Assembly (NCBI GenBank): GCA_020466095.1
Contig: CM035808.1
Coordinates: 56,890,694-56,954,693 of the forward strand
Direction: 5' to 3'
DNA length: 64,000 bases
DNA from: Chlorops oryzae
Taxonomy: Eukaryota > Arthropoda > Insecta > Diptera > Chloropidae
The notes under the pieces were generated by a model. It did not search any database and was not told the DNA's origin. It saw nothing but the letters and a program-made list of their open reading frames with translations. Positions 57,470 through 64,000 of this stretch are shown here, piece after piece; within the stretch, counting starts at the first letter, position 1; each line of letters opens with the position of its first letter. Made by a program: the position numbers and the translations under genes.

Positions 57470-59340
57470 GACTGTGTTCGGAAGATACATTCTAATTCTG
57501 TTAGAGTAGATGAAGTGCCAATTAAATTTATAAGTTTGCCATGCCTTATAATTTAAGCCCTTTGACCCATCTTATAAACTTTTGCCTTACACCGTCTGAA
57601 ATTCCTTCTAGTTGAAAATTGGGTATTGTTGTTTCTGTGGCTAAGAAGAACTGTGGAACTGAACTGGCTGACTTAACCCTAGAATGGTAAACATATTTTT
57701 TTTCTCTGTAATGGTAACCTTCGCCTGATAGGCGCTTTTAGAAAACGATCAATTCAAATAAAAACAATATTTTTAAACAATATTAGATTTAATGCATGTC
57801 TAATAACAAAATTTAACAAAATCTATTCATTTTTTTCATATTTTATATACATACAACGCGTTAATACGAGTAAGCGTTCAGGAAATATCGCAAAAAAAAA
57901 AAAATTTGCTTCGCCTCACAGGCTATGTTTACAATTCTAGGGTTAAGACCGATAAGTATTTTGCCTTGCCTCCCTAAAGTCTGCGAAAATCTGATGGCCA
58001 GGCAAATCAATAAACATTTTGTTGACTATTGCCTCTTTGCTCCGAATCAGGATTTAGGCCAGGATACAGTTGCTCAACTGTTGTTATGACAGTGTTCTAA
58101 TGACAACGGGAATCTTACGATTATGTGCCTTCTTGATCTCTCGAAGGATTTTGACAGTGTTCTTTTCGTAAGCTGAAATGTTTATACGTCAGATTAATTC
58201 AATCTTATCACTCTGGACGAATGCAGCGAGTCAAAATTGACTCAGAAATGTCTAATTTCCGCAATATCCACTCTGGGATTCCGCAGGGTTCAATCCTTGG
58301 ACCTCTGCTCTTCATTATCTTCCCTAATGATGTTTTTTCTATTTTCAAGAGCTGCAGTGTCTATTGATATGCTGATTATTTAGTTTTGCGTATATCACGC
58401 GGATCTGGGCTGAGATAGTATCTATCTTTCAGACTTAGTGAGGACCTTTAAGTATTGTCGAACTGGACTAAAGCTAACTGTTTCAAAATTAACCACGCTA
58501 AGTCGAAAGTTCTTCCTATCCTTAAAATATATATCGATTAATATGAAATTTCACCCCTTTTAATTGATAACACTCAACTTGAAATCGTACGTAACGACTC
58601 ACATCTTGGTTATATTCTTAACTCTCATATGACCTGTGTTGATCATTTAAATTAAGTTGTCAAAAGACTATTTAATATTTTACGTAACCTGTGGTTTTCT
58701 GCTGACTTCACGCCAATTAAAACTTGAAAGAACCTGGTACAAATGTTGGTTGTGCCGCACATAAAATACATCCCCATGGTTTTTTCTAAGTTAGACTCCA
58801 TTTCGCTTCATAAGATATTTGTAGCATTCAATTTTGCCACCAAGTGTGTTTTTGGTCTGCATCGATATGATCATGTCTCCCAATGGAGCTGGAAAGTACT
58901 CGGATTGAGTCTAACGGACTATCTTAAGTACCGGAATGTGGTTATTTTGCATAAAATAATACATTTCAAAACTCCTCCTCAACTGTACAAAAAGCTTGTG
59001 TTTTGCAGATTGAGCAGAATTAATCAGCGTATCGTTCCAAGGTACATATCTTTAAACTCGTCCCGCTTATTTTTTGTTGCTGCATTCCGCTCGTGGAACA
59101 CTTTGAATGTGCATGTTCATAGTATTGATAGTCTTTCTAGGTTAAAGCGTGATTTGAAATTGTTTTTAAGTATGTTATTCAATCTTATGTTAGTGTTTTT
59201 CAATGTTATTTTAAGTTATATAAATTATTTTGGGTTTTTTTTTTTTTTTTTTTTTTAGTTGACTATTATTGTTGCCTGGCGCTATAAAAGGCTTAAGTCT
59301 TGGTGTGCCTATCACCATTATATTAAATAATAAATAATTT
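57470..59340 (+). mobile_element. LINE H: reverse transcriptase fragment, decayed
   Basis: Plus strand, broken frames: INFCLTPSEIPSSWKLG, then (after the piggyBac MITE) RPISILPCL, CLLDLSKDFDSV, SGIPQGSILGPLLFIIF, and YADYLVL, where the second catalytic aspartate of YADD is replaced by Y. The last 171 codons (58743-59258: LHKIIHFKTPP, RYISLNSSRLFF, RSWNTLNV) match the C-terminal region typical of LINE polymerases. The 3' end has a T run and an ATTAAATAATAAATAAT-like tail to about 59340. 5'-truncated. Clade uncertain (CR1/Jockey group). Confidence 0.75.
57677..57942. mobile_element. piggyBac-type MITE (266 bp)
   Basis: TTAA on both sides (57673-57676, 57943-57946); ends CCCTAGAATGGTAAACATA and the reverse complement of CCCTAGAATTGTAAACATA. 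CCCTAGAA plus TTAA is the known piggyBac signature. Removing it restores the LINE reading ..ADLRPISILP. Confidence 0.92.
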
Positions 59341-59365
59341 TAAAAATAATATAAAAAAGTACCAC

Positions 59366-59625
59366 AAGGGCCACCGGGTCGAAGGTCCATGGGTCTTTCG
59401 AGGCATTGCGAGGGAAAGTGACGCCAGCTTCTTCTAACCTGTGGAGAAGCGGGACATCAACACGCTCATCCCGACCATGAAGCAGTAGATATTCACTTAA
59501 CAGTGAACCACAACAAAACCTTCATAGACGCGGAGACTGGAGCTCATACCAACACGGTGGAATCCATGTGGCGACACTCGAAGGTTTTTTGCCAAAATAT
59601 TCAAGAAAGAAGAATTTCTTTTGCG
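59366..59625 (+). pseudogene. Merlin/IS1016-like transposase fragment
   Basis: Frame one: KGHRVEGPWVFRG, stop, [14 protein letters not shown]. After a frame change: [18 protein letters not shown] and [14 protein letters not shown]. These are the middle and end of an IS1595/IS1016-type (ISXO2-like) DDE transposase as found in Merlin elements; the glutamate of VESMWR is present and the region between the pieces, with the second aspartate, is deleted. Plus strand, heavily truncated. Confidence 0.65.
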
Positions 59626-59823
59626 GATATTTTGTGAAATTTATGTTTTTGCGGAAGTGTAAGCTGATGAGAGCGGATTCGTTGCTGGAATTTTTCAAGC
59701 ATTAGACCTTTACCAACCAGTAAGGGAAGTAATGCATCATGAAGACGAAGAGCTCGCCTTTTTTGATGCCGGCTAGAGCAGTGGCGCGGAGAACGATGGC
59801 AGCACTGGAGCAGAAGAATAAAC

Positions 59824-59839
59824 GGTCCTTCTCAGGACC
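59824..59839 (+). other. Histone-mRNA-type 3' stem-loop sequence
   Basis: GGTCCT-TCTC-AGGACC, followed by ACCCA, fits the histone 3' stem-loop consensus (GGYYYU, UHUH loop, ARRRCC). No histone coding sequence was seen upstream, so it may be chance or a remnant. Confidence 0.35.
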
Positions 59840-60262
59840 ACCCACTTTCTTTTCAGAACTCGCGATATTTTTGAGAAAAACTTTTCATGTTATCTAAAAG
59901 TCAAACGCCGAAACTCAATTTTATGAATTCGGGGTTTGACCAGTCAAACCAAAATTAGGTATGAAAATGTGTAAGCTTATTAGATAGGAATAATAACATC
60001 ATATTTTTTAGTTTTAATGCTTAATGTTTCAATCAGGGACCGTAATATTTATGAATTTTAGATTAAAAATCAAAAATGAAATGTAAAAATATATATTATT
60101 ATTGATTTTTATTTGAAAAAAACGAAATAAAAATCATTTTGCTATAGCGCTGCTCATTACTCATTTTCTTCATAATGATTTCTTTGGTTGAAAATCAATG
60201 CCATTAGGCTACAGTGATGCTAGAAATACCTGCCGAAATTTCTAGGCTAATTCGCAAACGAA
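59840..60262. other. No recognisable gene
   Basis: AT-rich sequence without ORFs or repeats I can name. Confidence 0.5.
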
Positions 60263-60907
60263 AAAACAAGTAAGAAAGCTAAAGTTGGTCAAGCCCGACT
60301 TTGAAATACCCAGCGTCCCTACATTATGAGCGCACTATGTTTTGCTTCTCTATTTATGGGCGTGGCAGTGGAAGCCACATAAAATATTTCCCTACACCTT
60401 TCATTCGCCTTGGTGAACCTATGTTGCGAATTTGAAGCTTCTATGCCTTTTACTTCACAAGTTACGATAAGCCCTTATTTGTGGGCGTGGCTCGAGGAGA
60501 ACGGCGTCCATTTTTCCCAGGATATTTCCTTTTTCGTAGCCAACCAGCACATCAAATATCAATGGAATGTGTTGAGTTATTCGCAAGTTACAAGCATTTT
60601 ACTGAAAACACAATAAATTCATTTGTGTGCGTGGCAGTGGGCGGATGTCTCCCATTGTTACTTAGGATCATACTCGGACCCCAATATACATGTGTGCCAA
60701 ATTTCAACTTCATTGGTTCAGCCGTTTCGGAGGAGATCCGACCACGGGCGGACGGACAGACGGACAGACGGTCCGACGGACATGTCTAAATCGATTCAGT
60801 TTTTGATCCTGATCATTTCTATATATATTTTTCTATATCTCCGGAGCTTAATTCTCCCTGTTACAAGATTTGCACAAACTAATATACCCCGCTTACGCTG
60901 TTTATAA
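60263..60907 (-). mobile_element. Mini-me/DINE-like repeat, second copy
   Basis: Begins AAACAAGTAAGAAAGC and ends near TATACCCCGCTTACG; has GGGCGTGGC blocks and a GACG/GACA tract (60746-60784) followed by GACATGTCTAAATCGA. Read on the minus strand, the same order (TCGATTTAGACATGTC then GTCY repeats, then CTTACTTGTTT) is seen at 20551-21435. Confidence 0.65.
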
Positions 60908-61393
60908 AAAAGTATCATGAAATTTGTACCGGCAACCCTGACGTGAAAGGCTGATTTGAATTGAATTAAAAATTGAAAATTAGATTTCATATTATATCAA
61001 AGTTTTGTTTTTTGGAGTTGTGGGCTTTTCCGAGAGTTGTTCTAAGTCTGCAAAGCCAATTTCTAAAACGATTGATTTCGTTTTAAGCAAATACGTTGCA
61101 TATGTTTTCCCGCCTTCAAAATATACCCAAGTGGAATTTACCTCATGCATGAAAATATTCATGAAAAAAATCGCAGCCTTAAAGGAATTCTGGATTAAAG
61201 GGCTATCTGCAGCTCTGTCAGAAATGCAAAACTTCATATAAAAAAAGCTGAAGAAATGCTTCAGAAATTTTTCTGGCCAAAAATTCCTGTTAATAGTCTC
61301 TAGCTGAATAAAAAAGTAGTAAATTTTTTAATACGTTTTTTTGACATAAAAGAAACATGGTAACCCAGGTTTTGCGCCAGAAACATTAAAAAT
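60908..61393. other. No recognisable gene
   Basis: A 78-codon ORF (61005-61241) has no motif I recognise. The left end of the second Harbinger transposon should lie here, but I could not define its inverted repeat. Confidence 0.45.
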
Positions 61394-62438
61394 GTCCTTC
61401 TTTCTGGAAGAAAATTTGACAGAAGAGGTAAGTGAAAAGAAACATAATGAATTGAATAATGTTGAATGTGTAATTTTAGTACTCAAACATGGGAGACATT
61501 GAGATAATTGAGAAGAAAAACAAGAAGCGGCTGCAAAATTTTACAGCGGAGCTCAAAAAGAGATTGGCTGCTTAAATTAGGCAGCATCTGAATATATGGG
61601 ACGTGACTGACAAACTTCATTCCAGAAAAGATGCGGTCGAGCAGGCTTGGATGGAAATAAGTGAGGTTGTCGAACGGCCTGGTAAGAATTTAAGCTAAAG
61701 TTACTGAACGCAAAGCAAAGCAAAGCATAACCTATTTCTCTCTGACATATAGCAAATGAATGCAAGTCGGCATGGACCAGTATGCGTGAAAGCTACCGCT
61801 ACCATACAAAAGCCAGCCGCAAAGCGAAGAGTGGAGATCCTGGTGGGGAAGCACTAGATGAGCCCCATCTAGAAAATGATAATTTAGACTGGGAGTTCGC
61901 GGAGGACTTATATTTTCTGCCAAACACATCGCAGTAAAGAAAGTAAGAAATTATTAAAAAATTAAAATATTTCATTATGGAATTCATATGACTTATTCAG
62001 TTTATATTTGCAGAACATTCCAGTCGCTTCAAAGTGATCTTGACGAGTCACTAGAAATGAGTGATTCAACTTCTCAGTATAGCTACTATGTAAGCATTAA
62101 GCAAATGCGGGGGCGACAGGTACTTATACTTATTTCTTGTATCATTTTTGGTAGGCAGCATCAACTTCGTCAGGAGCGAAAAAAAAAAAACTGAAAGCCA
62201 CGCCGAAAGACACGCTGGTCTTATAACGCAGCTTGGAAGTTTAATAGAAACCCACAAGAAACTGCAAGAATCTAGAACAGAGGCGATGGGAAACCAATCA
62301 AAATTTAAAGGGCCATTAGCTACATTCGATTGGCTATTGCAAAAACTTCCTGAGGACGTAGCTGAAAGAGCCTGTGAGGAAATAAATTCTTATTTACTAA
62401 AAACAATTGATGAGGAGCGTCAGAAAATGTATAAGTGA
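61394..62438 (+). pseudogene. MADF-type accessory gene of a second Harbinger transposon
   Basis: Exons joined by GT-AG introns: about 61394-61429 (MSFFLEENLTEE), about 61480-61680, 61751-61937, and a C-terminal exon 62148-62438. The MADF pattern is clear: HLNIWDVTDKLHSRKDAVEQ, AWMEISEVV, ECKSAWTSMRESYRYH, KSG, WEFAEDLYFLPN. The final exon has LATFDWLLQKLPEDVAE and ends ERQKMYK. A TAA at 61573-61575 just before the MADF core, and uncertain joins around 61937-62148, suggest a damaged copy. Convergent with the transposase at 62960-64000. Confidence 0.7.
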
Positions 62439-62501
62439 AAACTTAAATCTATTTTTTTCCAACTTGTGCCTTATGCTGCTTACAGACTATTGCATTTAAC
62501 T

Positions 62502-62734
62502 GGGGGGTCACTCTGTATTGCGATTCGAAAATGAATGCGATGCGAAAGCTAATTTTGAATTGCATTTGGAACGGTCCTTTGAACTCGTTTCGTTTCTAAG
62601 CGTTGGAAATTCATTTCTGAACCTTGCAATTTGAATTTAGGAATCAATAAACTTAAAAAAACCATTTTACTTGCATTTTAAAATGAGCTTTAGCAACGCA
62701 TTCATTTTCGAACCGCAATACAGAGGGACCCCCC
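62502..62734. mobile_element. Inverted-repeat MITE (233 bp)
   Basis: Left GGGGGGTCACTCTGTATTGC and right reverse complement GGGGGGTCCCTCTGTATTGC; about 42 bp of inverted repeat in all, continuing through TTCGAAAATGAATGCG. Flanks ATTTAACT and ATTTTAGCT are only similar, so no family is assigned. It lies between the two convergent Harbinger genes. Confidence 0.6.
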
Positions 62735-62959
62735 ATTTTAGCTGTTGTGATTTTAGCATTAATCACTGCATTTAACCTTTCGTTTTTGGTGCTAAATTTA
62801 TATTTTAATTGAAATTAGTTTTTTGAAGTGTTTTTTTTTTTGTTATACTTTACCTAGTTTTTAAGTTACTGAATTGAGTACAATGAGTTTTTTAATAAAA
62901 AAAATGCGAAAGTAAGACACTTCAGTTTTTACTTAAGTGAATCAAAAAATCGAGTACAT

Positions 62960-64000
62960 TTAAATGAAAGCAGCATCATTTTGCCACGGAACAGATCCAT
63001 CCGGGGAGTTGACATAAGCCATTACAGGTTCTCGAACATGTTTGGCATAGTCAGCAGGTCGTCCGTGCTTCGAAACCAACAGCTGGCATTCATTCGATTC
63101 TGACGCCATGCGTTCCCAGCCGCCTTCAATCCATAACCCTTCCCTCTCGGTTCCACTAAATACCTCAGGGCAATACGTCTGACGGCTTTTATTAATAAGC
63201 CAATTGTGCAATAGGCAACATGCTGTAGTCAAACATTGTGCGGTACTTGGTGAACAAAAAAGCACTTTGCGTAAACGGGCCCATCGTGCACTTAGTATCC
63301 CAAAAGCATTCTCGATACATCTTCGAGCCCTGCTCAAGCGATAATTAAATATTTTTTCTTCCCGGGTAAGCAATTTTTTGCTGAAAGGCTTCATTATCCG
63401 CTTTGAATGTGGGATTGCGTCATCTCCAACTAGGAAGAACGGCAGTTTCGCATCACCAACAAAAGCATCAAGGGGAAAACGCATGGTGTCTTTCATGATA
63501 CCCGTTCCTAATTGCGAAAGCATAAAAATTCCAGAGTCGCCCTCGCTTCCGTAAGCTCCCACGTCCAAATACGTAAATTTATAATCTGCATCGCATATTG
63601 CTAGCAAAACTATAGAGTGGAAACCCTAGAAAGAAAAGATTTATGTATTTACGAACGTGCTTTCCATATTACGGATGCAAAACTTACTTTATAGTTATAA
63701 AATATGCTTCCACTTCGTGGGGGTGCCCTTATTGGAATGTGTTTCCCATCAATAGCTCCGACACAGTTGGGAAAGTTCCATTTATGTGCAAATCCGCTCG
63801 CCACTTCTGCAAATGCATCTTCTTCCCACTTCGTCCTTCAAAACATGGCATATTGCTTTACACACCTTTGGGATTATTCTGGATAAGTGTTGCTTGCTTA
63901 TCCTGTAGCAGGAACTAATGTGGCGCTGCAAGTCACCCGAAGCCATGTACCTATTAAAACGGAGACGAAACGTTTATTACATACATAAGGAAGTATTCGA
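62960..64000 (-). pseudogene. HARBI1-like: PIF/Harbinger transposase, second family, cut by window end
   Basis: Minus strand. The 5' exon (64000-63688) has YMASGDLQRHISSCYRIS, then a frame change near 63835, then HKWNFPNCVGAIDGKHIPIR with the first catalytic D. Intron 63687-63626 (GT-AG). The last exon (63625-62960) has GFHSIVLLAICDADYKF, the second D in GAYGSEGDSGIF, and E in RARRCIENAFGILSARW, then LHNWLINKSRQ, ending DAAFI. All three catalytic residues are present. The true start lies beyond 64000. It differs clearly from the transposase at 54.7 kb. Confidence 0.82.

Noticed and set aside
59700..59823. Histone coding sequence upstream of the stem-loop
   Set aside because: Translated all three plus frames; none resembles a core histone or H1.

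Overview
This is eukaryotic DNA from a fly-like insect. It is AT-rich and non-operonic, with spliced transposon genes, tRNA-primed LTR retroelements of Ty3/gypsy and BEL/Pao type, Jockey-type LINEs, and two mini-me/DINE-like repeats carrying (GTCY)n tracts and a terminal AACAAGTAAG motif. From memory, that mixture fits a higher dipteran such as a tephritid or drosophilid; species cannot be settled here. I found no host protein gene, rRNA, tRNA or CRISPR. The window reads as a nested transposon graveyard, probably heterochromatin.

Layout: (1) 1-17.7 kb. An old Ty3/gypsy element (A) is split inside reverse transcriptase by a 14.8-kb Ty3/gypsy element (B, 708-15530) flanked by a 4-bp duplication AGCT. 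B has ~2.5-kb LTRs and a RING-H2 finger at the start of gag. It is itself hit by a Transib-like element (3569-5008), a Harbinger-like MITE (5078-5554) and a 2.3-kb foldback element (12549-14875) in its 3' LTR. (2) 17.7-23.3 kb. Minus-strand gag-like zinc-knuckle fragments, then a Tc1/mariner-type foldback (20326-22017) with a mini-me repeat nested in one arm. (3) 23.3-36.7 kb. A minus-strand CsRn1-like Ty3/gypsy element (C): gag-protease at 36.7-35.7 kb, RT-integrase at 27.9-25.4 kb, and an LTR at 25.4-24.0 kb that also feeds a second gag copy. It is split by a 7.8-kb BEL element (D, 27875-35700) flanked by CCTTT. The LTR carries two MITEs. (4) 36.7-46.5 kb. Decayed fragments: a gypsy integrase tail, a minus-strand Jockey-type LINE with an LTR-like insertion, and unassigned AT-rich DNA. 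(5) 46.5-57.4 kb. A second, more decayed BEL copy (E) of D's family, containing an insertion with a hammerhead ribozyme, a hAT foldback MITE, and an essentially complete two-gene PIF/Harbinger transposon in its 3' LTR. (6) 57.4-64 kb. A LINE with a piggyBac MITE inside its RT, a Merlin transposase fragment, a second mini-me repeat, and a second two-gene Harbinger transposon cut by the window edge.

The observations I rate highest are: a complete hammerhead ribozyme fold (minus strand, 49364-49318); a third ORF in both BEL copies that repeats the gag zinc knuckles plus protease region downstream of pol, just after a strong 3' splice-acceptor sequence; the RING-gag fusion in B; and the Transib-like element with CACAGTG ends and a 5-bp GC-rich duplication. 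Nesting gives a relative order: A before B before the B insertions; C before D; E before its three insertions.
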